64,000 nt of DNA, from NCBI RefSeq assembly GCF_003254505.1, contig NZ_QFYP01000001.1, positions 3,704,001 through 3,768,000 of the forward strand, written 5' to 3'. Shown here one piece after another: positions 44,052 to 51,578 of the stretch. Made by a program: the position numbers and the translations under genes. How positions within the stretch are numbered: the stretch's first letter is position 1; each line of letters starts with the position of its first letter. Below the pieces are notes generated by a model, which worked only from the letters and a program-made list of their open reading frames with translations, did not search any database and was not told where the DNA came from. The stretch is from Phenylobacterium hankyongense (GTDB lineage: Bacteria > Pseudomonadota > Alphaproteobacteria > Caulobacterales > Caulobacteraceae).

Positions 44052-44744
44052 ACGCCGCCGCCGGTGAGCACGCCTACGCCAGCGCCCACGGGCTCGGGCG
44101 GGAGCTCGGCGGCCGCGCCTGGGCTCTCGCTGATCGCCGTCCAGGGCGGCGACACGCTGAACGGCGGCTCGGGCAACGACACCCTGGTCGGCGGCTCCGG
44201 GCCGAACCAGCTGTGGGGCCAGGAGGGCAACGACTCCATCGTCGGCGGCTCAGGCTTCGACAACATCAACGGCAACAAGGGCGACGACACCATCGACGGC
44301 GGCTCCGGCGGCGACGACTGGCTGGTCGGCGGCCAGGGCGCCGACCTGATCACCGCCCACGCCGGCGGCAACATCCTCTACGGCAACATCGGCGCCGACA
44401 CGCTGAACGGCGGCTCGGGGAACGAGATCCTCCGCGGCGGCCAGAACGACGACGTCATCTACGGCGGCGCGGGCAATGACTGGCTGTCGGGCGACCGCGG
44501 CAGCGACACCCTCACCGGCGGCGCCGGCGCGGACATCTTCCACAGCTTCGCCGGCGCGGGCCTCGACCGGGTGCTCGACTTCAGCCAGGCGGAAGGCGAC
44601 CGGGTTCAGCTGGACCCCGGCACGACCTATTCGGTGAGCCAGGTGGGCGCCGACACCGTGGTCGACATGGGCAATGGCGACCAGCTCGTGCTGGCCAACG
44701 TGCAGCTCGCGTCGCTGCATGACGGCTGGATCTTCGGGGCCTGA
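42606..44744 (+). CDS. Secreted GH16 beta-glucanase with RTX repeats (copy 1)
   Basis: A 712-residue protein. Residues 20-205 form a serralysin-like RTX region (GGLGDDTYYLKSATDQVVEL; GGAGADTFIVVKGQGNDAIQ). Residues about 215-470 are a GH16 glucanase domain with catalytic signature E357-LDVM-E362 and TYGYFEMRAELP. After a Pro/Thr linker (480-505) come many GGxGxDxxx calcium-binding nonapeptides (NGGSGNDTLVGGSG and variants, about 510-640) and a terminal domain (IFHSFAGAGLDRVLDFSQ). No Sec signal is present; export by a type I system through the C-terminus is expected. Likely substrates are laminarin-type beta-1,3/1,4-glucans. The start is supported by copy 2, where a stop immediately precedes the same ATG. 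Confidence 0.88.
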   Translation: MSYLKYDGTLAAETAAPVTGLYGTDGVDTLTGTSQAESLWGGQGDLLTGGLGDDTYYLKSATDQVVELAGGGTDKIVAWTNVYLPHYANVENLEVDGDKTYGAGNAGDNVIQGGAGSQQLYGGGGQDVLIGGAGADTFIVVKGQGNDAIQDFTPADGDVVRLTAGFTSFSQVQSHLTQVGADVKLDLGNGDGLVFRNLQVSQLSAANFQLQLDPSKLGAMTFDDEFSGKLSIWDAESNPTGTWRPDFGYQGSQGLGSYTLSSNNEQQIYTSPYFRDHNGDFAESPFTSNADGTLSITAKPSANPEIFGYGYTSGLISTQPTFSQTYGYFEMRAELPQAAGAWPAFWLIPANGAWPPELDVMETLTSDPHADWTTEHSGVGGVHTSNGVASFIPDTTSGFHTYGVLWTPTDLVWYVDGVETFHTATPADMNTPMYMIANMAVGGWGGAVDNADMPATMTIDYIHAYALAGDTSSSTGGATTTPTPPPVSTPTPAPTGSGGSSAAAPGLSLIAVQGGDTLNGGSGNDTLVGGSGPNQLWGQEGNDSIVGGSGFDNINGNKGDDTIDGGSGGDDWLVGGQGADLITAHAGGNILYGNIGADTLNGGSGNEILRGGQNDDVIYGGAGNDWLSGDRGSDTLTGGAGADIFHSFAGAGLDRVLDFSQAEGDRVQLDPGTTYSVSQVGADTVVDMGNGDQLVLANVQLASLHDGWIFGA

Positions 44745-45222
44745 GCCCCCTACGGCGGCGCTCTGCGGCGACCCGACGCGGCAGGCGCGGCGCCCCGCCG
44801 CAGAGGTCGCATGCCGAACTGCGACGTCCGCGCACACCTTCACTGTGACAAGTCGCCACAGCAGCGCTTCCCCGGATCCCTTCCGGGGCAACGCTCATCG
44901 TCCCTATAGCAACGATTCTCGAAGCTTCAGTATACGCCCCTACGGTAGAGCTTGTATGGCAGGATCTTCGTTGTTCATCCACGCCTTATGAAACAAGCTT
45001 GACCATTAGCGCCAGCTTCCGGACGGCCCTCCAATGACCCTCAACCAGGGGTGGCGCAGAGACATCGTCGTCCGTCAAGACCGCGGCAGAACAGCGATCT
45101 GCGACAACTTGGGGAAGCTTTTGAAAACCGTGATGTCGGTAGGTTCCGGCCTGTCGCAGGGCTGTCGGGGCCGGGCGGCGGACGGCGGGTTGGTCCCGCC
45201 ATCTCAGGACGGGAAATCTTAG
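44745..45222. other. Intergenic region between the two GH16 genes; no gene recognised
   Basis: The 478 bp contain a 10-bp-arm stem-loop just after copy 1 (44761-44805) and an AT-richer stretch at 44880-45010 likely to hold the promoter of copy 2. Two blocks (44834-44861, 45162-45180) resemble the upstream region of copy 1. A 62-codon open frame at 45034-45222 lacks a ribosome-binding sequence and coding character. Confidence 0.5.
44761..44805 (+). terminator. Stem-loop after GH16 copy 1, possible terminator
   Basis: Arms CTCTGCGGCG (44761-44770) and CGCCGCAGAG (44796-44805) are perfectly complementary across a 25-nt GC-rich loop. No T run follows, so it may be a stability or Rho-assisted end rather than an intrinsic terminator. 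Confidence 0.4.
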
Positions 45223-46668
45223 ATGTCTTATCTGAAGTACGACGGCACGCTGGCCGCTGAAACGGCTGCGCCGGTGACGGGTCTCTACGGGACCGACGGC
45301 GTCGACACGCTGACCGGGACCAGCCAGGCGGAGAGCCTGTGGGGCGGTCAGGGCGACCTGCTGACCGGCGGCCTCGGCGACGACACCTACTACCTGAAGT
45401 CGGCCACCGACCAGGTGGTCGAGCTGGCCGGCGGCGGCACCGACAAGATCGTCGCCTGGACCAACGTCTACCTGCCCCACTACGCCAACGTCGAGAACCT
45501 CGAGGTCGACGGCGACAAGACCTACGGCGCCGGCAATGCCGGCGACAACGTCATCCAGGGCGGCGCGGGTTCGCAGCAGCTCTACGGCGGCGGCGGCCAG
45601 GACGTGCTGATCGGCGGCGCCGGCGCCGACACCTTCATCGTCGTCAAGGGCCAGGGCAACGACGCCATCCAGGACTTCACCCCCGCCGACGGCGACGTGG
45701 TCCGCCTGACGGCCGGCTTCACCAGCTTCAGCCAGGTGCAGAGCCACCTCACCCAGGTCGGCGCCGACGTGAAGCTCGACCTCGGGAACGGCGACGGCCT
45801 GGTGTTCCGCAACCTGCAGGTCTCCCAGCTCAGCGCCGCCAACTTCCAGCTCCAGCTCGACCCCTCGAAGCTCGGCGCCATGACCTTCGACGACGAGTTC
45901 TCCGGCAAGCTCTCCATCTGGGACGCCGAGAGCAACCCCACCGGCACCTGGCGCCCCGACTTCGGCTACCAGGGCAGCCAGGGCCTGGGCAGCTACACCC
46001 TGTCCAGCAACAACGAGCAACAGATCTACACCTCGCCCTACTTCCGCGACCACAACGGCGACTTCGCCGAGAGCCCCTTCACCTCGAACGCCGACGGCAC
46101 CCTCTCGATCACCGCCAAGCCCTCCGCCAACCCCGAGATCTTCGGCTACGGCTACACCTCCGGCCTGATCTCCACCCAGCCGACCTTCTCCCAGACCTAC
46201 GGCTACTTCGAGATGCGCGCCGAGCTGCCGCAGGCCGCCGGCGCCTGGCCCGCCTTCTGGCTGATCCCCGCCAACGGCGCCTGGCCGCCGGAGCTCGACG
46301 TCATGGAGACGCTGACCTCCGACCCCCACGCCGACTGGACCACCGAGCACTCCGGGGTCGGCGGCGTCCACACCTCCAACGGCGTCGCCTCCTTCATCCC
46401 CGACACCACCTCCGGCTTCCACACCTACGGCGTGCTGTGGACCCCCACCGACCTCGTCTGGTACGTCGACGGCGTCGAGACCTTCCACACCGCCACCCCC
46501 GCCGACATGAACACCCCCATGTACATGATCGCCAACATGGCGGTCGGCGGATGGGGCGGCGCCGTCGACAACGCCGACATGCCCGCCACCATGACCATCG
46601 ACTACATCCACGCCTACGCGCTCGCCGGCGACACCTCCAGCAGCACAGGCGGAGCCACCACCACGCCG
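45223..46668 (+). repeat. 1,446-bp direct repeat, copy 2
   Basis: Matches 42606-44051 except at 45306, 45348 and 45441. Similarity ends abruptly inside the Thr/Pro linker (after ACCACGCCG), where the two genes switch to different C-terminal cassettes. Confidence 0.93.
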
Positions 46669-48000
46669 CCCCCCGTCGTGACGCCTCCGGCGGCCCCGGC
46701 GACGCCGGGCGTCGTGCTAACCTCGGCGGTCTATGCCGACACCCTCGCCGGCGGCGCCGGCGCGGACACGCTCAACGCCGGCCAGGGCCCGGACAAGCTG
46801 ACGGGCGGCGCGGGCGCCGACACCTTCGTGTTCAAGAACCTGCCGTGGAACGCCGGCCACATCACCGACTTCAAGGTCGGCGTCGACAAGCTCGACATCT
46901 CGGCGCTCTACGCCAACGGCTACCACGGGAGCGATCCGGTGGCCGACGGCTACGTCAGCTTCGTCTCCGACGGCGCCGGCGGGACCAAGGTCCTGCTGGA
47001 CACCGACGGCAACGGCTCGGCCAACACCATCAAGTTCCAGATCGCCACCCTGGACGGCGTCTCGCCGACCGGGCTGACCGCGGCCCAGGTGTTCGGCGGG
47101 GCCGCCTCGACGACGCCGGCCACCCCCGTCACCCCCACGCCGCCGGCGACGCCGGGCGTGGTGCTGACCTCCTCGGTCTACGCCGACACCCTCGCCGGCG
47201 GCGCCGGCGCGGACACGCTCAACGCCGGCCAGGGCCCGGACAAGCTGACGGGCGGCGCGGGCGCGGACACCTTCGTGTTCAAGAACCTGCCCTGGAACGC
47301 CGGCCACATCAGCGACTTCCAGGTGGGCGTCGACAAGCTCGACCTCTCGGCGCTCTACGCCAACGGCTACCACGGGACGGATCCGGTCGCCGACGGCTAC
47401 CTGTCCTTCGTGTCCGACGGCGCCGGCGGAACCAAGGTGATGCTGGACATCGACGGAGCGGCGACGGCCAACCCGTGGCCCTACACCATCGTCACCCTCG
47501 ACGGCGTGGCGCCGGCCGGCCTCACGGCCGCCCAGGTGCTCGCCGGGCAGACGGCCGCCACGCCGACCGCCCCGGCCGTGGTCGCGCCGCCGGTGATCCC
47601 CGGGCTGGCGCTGAGCTCGACCACCTACGGCGACCACCTGACGGGCGGCGCCGGCGCGGATACGCTCGCCGCCGGGCAAGGCCCCGACATACTCACCGGG
47701 GCGGCCGGCGCGGACCACTTCGTGTTCGGCGCCCTGCCCTGGAACGCCGGTCACGTGACCGACTTCACGCCGGGCACGGACGTCCTCGACCTGCGCCCCC
47801 TGTTCGCGCAGAGCGGCTATACGGGGTCGGACCCGATCGCCGATGGCTACCTGAAGCTGGAATCCGACGGCGCCGGCGGCACCAAGGTGCTGTTCGACTC
47901 CGACGGCCCTGGAACGGCGAACCCGTGGCCGTTCCAGATCACGACCCTGGACGGCGTCGCCCCTTCGAGCCTCCACCCCTCGGACTGGCTGTTCCACTAG
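45223..48000 (+). CDS. Secreted GH16 beta-glucanase with three RTX/type I secretion modules (copy 2)
   Basis: A 925-residue paralogue. Residues 1-482 are identical in protein sequence to copy 1, including the RTX N-region and the GH16 domain with E357 and E362. The C-terminus is unrelated in layout: three consecutive modules of 149 residues (447 bp each, the last shorter). Each module has an RTX motif (GGAGADTLNAGQGPDKLTGG), the segment FVFKNLPWNAGHITDF, then VDKLDISALYANGYHGSDPV and DGAGGTKVLLD, as in C-terminal targeting domains of type I secreted proteins. A TAG directly abuts the ATG, fixing the start. Its catalytic role should equal copy 1; anchoring, calcium binding or export could differ. 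Confidence 0.88.
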   Translation: MSYLKYDGTLAAETAAPVTGLYGTDGVDTLTGTSQAESLWGGQGDLLTGGLGDDTYYLKSATDQVVELAGGGTDKIVAWTNVYLPHYANVENLEVDGDKTYGAGNAGDNVIQGGAGSQQLYGGGGQDVLIGGAGADTFIVVKGQGNDAIQDFTPADGDVVRLTAGFTSFSQVQSHLTQVGADVKLDLGNGDGLVFRNLQVSQLSAANFQLQLDPSKLGAMTFDDEFSGKLSIWDAESNPTGTWRPDFGYQGSQGLGSYTLSSNNEQQIYTSPYFRDHNGDFAESPFTSNADGTLSITAKPSANPEIFGYGYTSGLISTQPTFSQTYGYFEMRAELPQAAGAWPAFWLIPANGAWPPELDVMETLTSDPHADWTTEHSGVGGVHTSNGVASFIPDTTSGFHTYGVLWTPTDLVWYVDGVETFHTATPADMNTPMYMIANMAVGGWGGAVDNADMPATMTIDYIHAYALAGDTSSSTGGATTTPPPVVTPPAAPATPGVVLTSAVYADTLAGGAGADTLNAGQGPDKLTGGAGADTFVFKNLPWNAGHITDFKVGVDKLDISALYANGYHGSDPVADGYVSFVSDGAGGTKVLLDTDGNGSANTIKFQIATLDGVSPTGLTAAQVFGGAASTTPATPVTPTPPATPGVVLTSSVYADTLAGGAGADTLNAGQGPDKLTGGAGADTFVFKNLPWNAGHISDFQVGVDKLDLSALYANGYHGTDPVADGYLSFVSDGAGGTKVMLDIDGAATANPWPYTIVTLDGVAPAGLTAAQVLAGQTAATPTAPAVVAPPVIPGLALSSTTYGDHLTGGAGADTLAAGQGPDILTGAAGADHFVFGALPWNAGHVTDFTPGTDVLDLRPLFAQSGYTGSDPIADGYLKLESDGAGGTKVLFDSDGPGTANPWPFQITTLDGVAPSSLHPSDWLFH
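46705..47997 (+). repeat. Three tandem 447-bp modules in the GH16 copy 2 C-terminus
   Basis: Modules begin at 46705, 47152 and 47599, exactly 447 bp apart. Each starts with P-G-V/L-V/A-L and ends before a Pro/Ala/Thr-rich joint; the third ends at the stop. Modules 1 and 2 are the most alike, and module 3 is clearly diverged. Confidence 0.85.
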
Positions 48001-48007
48001 GGTCAGG

Positions 48008-48036
48008 GCGGGCTCTCTCCCGACAAGGGAGCCCGC
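48008..48036 (+). terminator. Hairpin after GH16 copy 2, probable transcription end
   Basis: GCGGGCTC (48008-48015) pairs with GAGCCCGC (48029-48036). A T-rich tract is missing. It lies between the GH16 stop and the convergent DUF1489 gene. Confidence 0.5.
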
Positions 48037-48058
48037 TACCTCTGCGTGGAGCCGGGCG

Positions 48059-48469
48059 CTACCAGGCGCCGAGCTCGCGCAGTTGTCGGGCGAGTTCGGG
48101 CGGCGCCTCGCCGAAGGCCTCCAGGCTGAGGTCTTCGGGCGCGTCGCGGGTCTCCAGATAGCGCCAGCCCTGGAAGGCCCGCCGTGGCGTCGGGGCCACG
48201 CGCACCACCTCGGCGTCGAGGGTCACCTCGCAGCGGGCGTTGACGCCCTCGCCCACCGTTTCGACGTGCAGGATCCGCTGGCGGCAGAGGATCACGCCCT
48301 TGAACACCCGGTAGAGCGAGCCGCCGTCGATCATCTCCGCCGCGCGCTTGGGCGTCTGCCGGGTGCGCATGATCCAGGGCCTGCCGTCGCCCGCCTCCGC
48401 GAGGCGCCAGGCGACCAGTTCCTCGACCGTGTCGAGACCGACGCAGAGCTTGATCATGTGCAGAGGCAT
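48059..48469 (-). CDS. DUF1489-family protein
   Basis: A 136-residue protein matching the alphaproteobacterial DUF1489 pattern: MPLHMIKLCVGLDTVEELVA at the start, TPKRAAEMIDGGSLYRVFKG in the middle, VILCRQRIL, then TPRRAFQGWRYLE. No signal peptide or membrane segment. Function unknown. The gene stands alone. Confidence 0.85.
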   Translation of the reverse strand: MPLHMIKLCVGLDTVEELVAWRLAEAGDGRPWIMRTRQTPKRAAEMIDGGSLYRVFKGVILCRQRILHVETVGEGVNARCEVTLDAEVVRVAPTPRRAFQGWRYLETRDAPEDLSLEAFGEAPPELARQLRELGAW

Positions 48470-48538
48470 CGGCCCTGGATTAGGACGCGGCGGCCGGCTT
48501 GAACAGTGCGGCGGGCGGCCTCATTCGCCCCGAGGCGC

Positions 48539-49384
48539 CTACTCGCCGGTCGCCCAGGACGGCTTGCGGCGTTCGAGGAAGGCCCGCACGCCCTCCTGCC
48601 CTTCCGGACCGACGCGGGCGCCGGCGATCCGCCGGGCGGTGTCCTCCATCAGCCCGTGGTCGATCTCCTGGGCGTAGACGTCGGCCACCAGCCGCTTGGC
48701 CTCGGCCACCGCGCCGGGCGCGCAGTCCATAATCTCGCGCGAGATGCGGTCGCGGGCGGCCTCCAGCGCCGCGGTGTCGGCGACCACCTCGCTGACCAGC
48801 CCGATGCGCTGGGCGTGGGCTGCGTCGAACACCTGGCCGGTGGCGAACAGGCCCCGGGCGGTGCGCGGTCCGATCGCCTGCACCACATAGGGGCTGATGG
48901 TCGCCGGGATCAGGCCCAGCCGCACTTCCGAGAAGCTGAACCGGGTCGCCGCGGTGGCCACCGCCAGGTCGCAGGCCGCCGCCAGGCCCACGCCGCCGCC
49001 GAACGCCGCGCCCTCGACCAGCGCCACGGTCAGCGCCGGGATGTCCCAGAGCTGCTTGAGCATCTTGGCCATCTGGAAGGCGTCGTCGCGGTTGTCGGCC
49101 TCCGAACGGTCCGCAGCCGCCCGCATCCAGTCCAGGTCCGCGCCCGCGCTGAAGGTCCCGCCGGCGCCGCGCACGAAGATCACCCGCACGCCTTCCGCGC
49201 CCTGCAGGGTCTGGAACGCCTCCTCCAGCGCGGAGATCAGGTCGGCGTCGAAGGCGTTCTTCCGCGCCGGGCGATTGAGCGTCACGGTGACGGCGCCGTC
49301 GGCGGTCGCGTCGATGTCGACGAGCTCGGAGGTCGCGCTGGTGTCGACCACCTCCACGAGCGGATCGACGATGGGATTGGACAT
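48539..49384 (-). CDS. Enoyl-CoA hydratase/isomerase family protein, possibly methylglutaconyl-CoA hydratase
   Basis: A 281-residue crotonase-fold protein. VTLNRPARKNAFDADLISAL, the CoA-binding/oxyanion GGTFSAGADLDWMRAAAD and the catalytic region VEGAAFGGGVGLAAACDLAV with FSEVRLGLIPATISPYV are clear. The ADLDWM motif is often seen in LiuC-type methylglutaconyl-CoA hydratases of leucine breakdown, and an isovaleryl-CoA dehydrogenase lies 11 kb away, but specificity cannot be proven. ATG 49384 follows GAGGAGG. It diverges from the patatin gene. Confidence 0.85.
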   Translation of the reverse strand: MSNPIVDPLVEVVDTSATSELVDIDATADGAVTVTLNRPARKNAFDADLISALEEAFQTLQGAEGVRVIFVRGAGGTFSAGADLDWMRAAADRSEADNRDDAFQMAKMLKQLWDIPALTVALVEGAAFGGGVGLAAACDLAVATAATRFSFSEVRLGLIPATISPYVVQAIGPRTARGLFATGQVFDAAHAQRIGLVSEVVADTAALEAARDRISREIMDCAPGAVAEAKRLVADVYAQEIDHGLMEDTARRIAGARVGPEGQEGVRAFLERRKPSWATGE

Positions 49385-49500
49385 GGTGGCCTCCTCAGGG
49401 TTCGCCGGTGGCGAAACGCCGGACGGCGGCGAAGGTGGCGGCCTGAGCCGCACCGTGAAGGCATAGCCGCCGGGCGGCCCAGGCGCTAGGCTCCCCGTCC

Positions 49501-51291
49501 GTGGCCAGGCTCCCCGAAATTGCGACCGATTCGGCGCTGGCGCGGCTCTTCACCCAGGAGCGCGCGCAGGACGAGGCCACGTGGTTCTCGCTGCCCGGCG
49601 GCCAGAGGCTCTATGGCGCCGGCGACCCGGCCGACCATCTCTATTTCCTGCGCACCGGCCGGCTCGGGGCGTTCCGCCGCGAGGAGGGCCATGAGACCCA
49701 GTTCCTGGGGGTGATCCGGCCCGGCGAACCGGCCGGCGAGATGGCGCTGGTGGCCGGCGCGCCGCATTCGGCCGACGTGGTGGCGCTGAGGGACTCCGAG
49801 ATCTTCGCCCTGCCGCGCGACGTCTTCTTCGACGCCTGCGAGGCCGACGGTTCGGTGATGAACGAGCTGGCCCGGCTGATGATCCTGCGCACCCGCCAGG
49901 CGGCGCGCAGCGGGACCATGGGCGAGCCCTCGGTGTTCGGCTTCGTGCCGGTCGGCCAGCCCGGCGCGCTGCGGCCTATGGTGGACCGGCTGGGCGCGGA
50001 GGTGAGCCGGCTGGGCTATTCGGTCACCGTGGTGGGCGTCGAGGCGTCCAGCGCCCCGACCGAATGGTTCTCCGACGTCGAGCGGACCCACGACTTCGTG
50101 CTCTATGTGGCCGAGGCGACCGACACCGGCTGGCGTCAATCGGTGTCGCGGCAGGTCGACCGGCTGTTCCGCGTCGGGCGCGGCGACCGCAAGCCGCCCG
50201 CCAACATGCCGAGCCACTACCTCGCCGCCCCGCTGCAGGCGCAGCAGCTGGTGGACCTGATCCTGCTGCAGCCGGCCGACGCGCGGGCGCCTTCGGGGTC
50301 GGAGGCGTGGATGGACGCCACCAACCCGGCGCGGCTGTTCCACATGCGGCGCGACAACCCGGACGACGTGCGCCGGATCGCGCGGGTGCTGACCGGCCAG
50401 TCCGTGGGCCTGGTGCTCTCCGGCGGCGGCGCGCGCGCCTACGCCCACATCGGCGCCATCAAGGCGCTGCGCGAGCGCAATATCCCAATCGACTTCGTCG
50501 GCGGCGTTTCCATGGGCGCGATCATCGCCGCCGGCGCGGCCATGGGCTGGGACGACGCGGAACTGGATCGCCGCATCCGCGAAGCCTTCGTCGACACCAG
50601 CCCGCTCGACGACATCGCCCTGCCGATCCTCGCCCTGACCCGGGGCGAGAAGGTCAGCGAGCGGCTCGCCCAGCACTTCGGCGACACCGAGATCGCCGAC
50701 CTCTGGCTGCCGTTCTTCTGCCTGTCGTCCAACCTGACCACCGGCGCCTATCACCTGCATCGTCGCGGCCTGCTGCGGCAGGCGCTGCGGGCCACCATCG
50801 CCCTGCCCGGGGTGATGCCGCCGGCCACCCTCGACAACAACGTGCTGGTCGACGGCGCGGTGATGAAGAACTTCCCGGCCGACGTGATGCGCGCCTCGCA
50901 GCTCGGCCCGATCGTCGGCGTCGACGTCACCGCCGGCCGCAGCATCACCGCCGACGACGTGGCGCGGCCCGAGTCCGCCTGGCGCTGGATCTGGTCCGGC
51001 CAGTGGAAGAAAGGACCGCCGATCGTCTCGCTGCTGATGCGCGCGGCCACCGTCTCCACCGGCCGGGACCTGGCGGCGGCCCGCGAGGCCACCGACGTAC
51101 TGGTCCTGCCCGACACCACCAAGGTGGAAATCCGCGACTGGAGCGCCTACGCCCCGGCCGTGGCCGAGGGCTACCGCGCCATGCTGGCGGCGCTCGACAA
51201 GCTCGACCGGCCCGTCCAGGAACTCCGCCGTCGCGCCAGCCTGCAGGACGAGGACGCGACCGTCACAGCCCGGACGGCGTCCGCCGGCTGA
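49501..51291 (+). CDS. Patatin-like phospholipase with N-terminal cNMP-binding-like domain
   Basis: A 596-residue protein of the NTE/RssA type. Residues 20-140 form a cyclic-nucleotide-binding-like beta roll (LYGAGDPADHLYFLRTGRLG; GEPAGEMALVAG). A middle domain (about 150-270) resembles the dinucleotide-type region often found between the two. The patatin domain has oxyanion GGGARAYAHIG (about 306), nucleophile Ser337 in GVSMG and Asp451 in VDGAVM. It probably deacylates phospholipids at the membrane, perhaps gated by a nucleotide. The GTG start is at 49501. No clear membrane helix. Confidence 0.9.
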   Translation: MARLPEIATDSALARLFTQERAQDEATWFSLPGGQRLYGAGDPADHLYFLRTGRLGAFRREEGHETQFLGVIRPGEPAGEMALVAGAPHSADVVALRDSEIFALPRDVFFDACEADGSVMNELARLMILRTRQAARSGTMGEPSVFGFVPVGQPGALRPMVDRLGAEVSRLGYSVTVVGVEASSAPTEWFSDVERTHDFVLYVAEATDTGWRQSVSRQVDRLFRVGRGDRKPPANMPSHYLAAPLQAQQLVDLILLQPADARAPSGSEAWMDATNPARLFHMRRDNPDDVRRIARVLTGQSVGLVLSGGGARAYAHIGAIKALRERNIPIDFVGGVSMGAIIAAGAAMGWDDAELDRRIREAFVDTSPLDDIALPILALTRGEKVSERLAQHFGDTEIADLWLPFFCLSSNLTTGAYHLHRRGLLRQALRATIALPGVMPPATLDNNVLVDGAVMKNFPADVMRASQLGPIVGVDVTAGRSITADDVARPESAWRWIWSGQWKKGPPIVSLLMRAATVSTGRDLAAAREATDVLVLPDTTKVEIRDWSAYAPAVAEGYRAMLAALDKLDRPVQELRRRASLQDEDATVTARTASAG

Positions 51292-51370
51292 CCGCGCGCC
51301 GGAAACCCTCAGGGCGGGGTTTGCACACCGGCAGGAACCGCCCCATATTCGTCATCCCTGTTCAACAGTT

Positions 51371-51387
51371 GAAAGGAGGTGATCCAG
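51371..51387 (+). promoter_or_regulatory. 17-nt perfect complement of the 16S rRNA 3' end (extended Shine-Dalgarno)
   Basis: GAAAGGAGGTGATCCAG is the exact complement of the 16S 3' tail sequence around GGATCACCTCC. It abuts the GTG of a 20-codon ORF at normal spacing. Usual ribosome-binding sites pair over 4-8 bases. Confidence 0.8.
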
Positions 51388-51449
51388 TGTCTCATTTGTC
51401 ATTCGCCGACGCGCTGGAAATCTCCGTTGAGAATCAAGGTCGTAACTGA
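51387..51449 (+). CDS. Small ORF (20 aa) behind an extended Shine-Dalgarno
   Basis: GTG 51387 to TGA 51449 encodes a 20-residue acidic peptide beginning (f)MSHLSFADALEISVEN. It is preceded by the 17-nt 16S complement and followed by a stem-loop that begins at its stop codon, then by an intrinsic terminator at 51527. The unit is therefore a short transcript of perhaps 200 nt between the patatin gene and a convergent chaperone gene. It has no hydrophobic segment or signal. It could be a leader-like peptide, a translated regulatory RNA or a ribosome-directed element. Not recognised as a known family. Confidence 0.6.
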   Translation: MSHLSFADALEISVENQGRN

Positions 51450-51484
51450 CCCCAGCGCTCACGCGGACAAATGCTGGGTGTCAG
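51446..51484 (+). other. Stem-loop at the end of the small ORF
   Basis: CTGACCCCAGC pairs with GCTGGGTGTCAG with a single offset base, enclosing the stop codon in the 5' arm. Such a structure could respond to ribosomes on the small ORF. Confidence 0.5.
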
Positions 51485-51526
51485 ACGGCCGTCGGCGACG
51501 ACGTCCTGCGGCAGCCCAACAAAGCG

Positions 51527-51554
51527 GAAGCCCCGGCGGAGACGCCGGGGCTTC
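51527..51554 (+). terminator. Rho-independent terminator after the small ORF
   Basis: GAAGCCCCGGCG-GAGA-CGCCGGGGCTTC is a perfect 12-bp stem with a GAGA loop, followed by TTGCATT. It is close to the stop of the convergent chaperone gene and may serve both. Confidence 0.8.
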
Positions 51555-51578
51555 TTGCATTCCGGCGCCTGCGACGCT

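Noticed and set aside
45034-45222. A 62-codon ORF ending exactly before the GH16 copy 2 start.
   Set aside because: No Shine-Dalgarno, no amino-acid bias of a real protein, and no counterpart upstream of copy 1.
42114-46611. Very long open frames antisense to both GH16 genes (over 540 and 620 codons).
   Set aside because: They mirror the sense GC-rich codon periodicity, are Gly/Val/Asp-rich without domains, and the two copies differ only where the sense gene has synonymous changes.
51371-51390. The 16S-complementary 17-mer as a fragment of an rRNA gene or primer artefact.
   Set aside because: Similarity stops after 17 bases with no other rRNA sequence nearby, and it is placed precisely at ribosome-binding distance from a short ORF.
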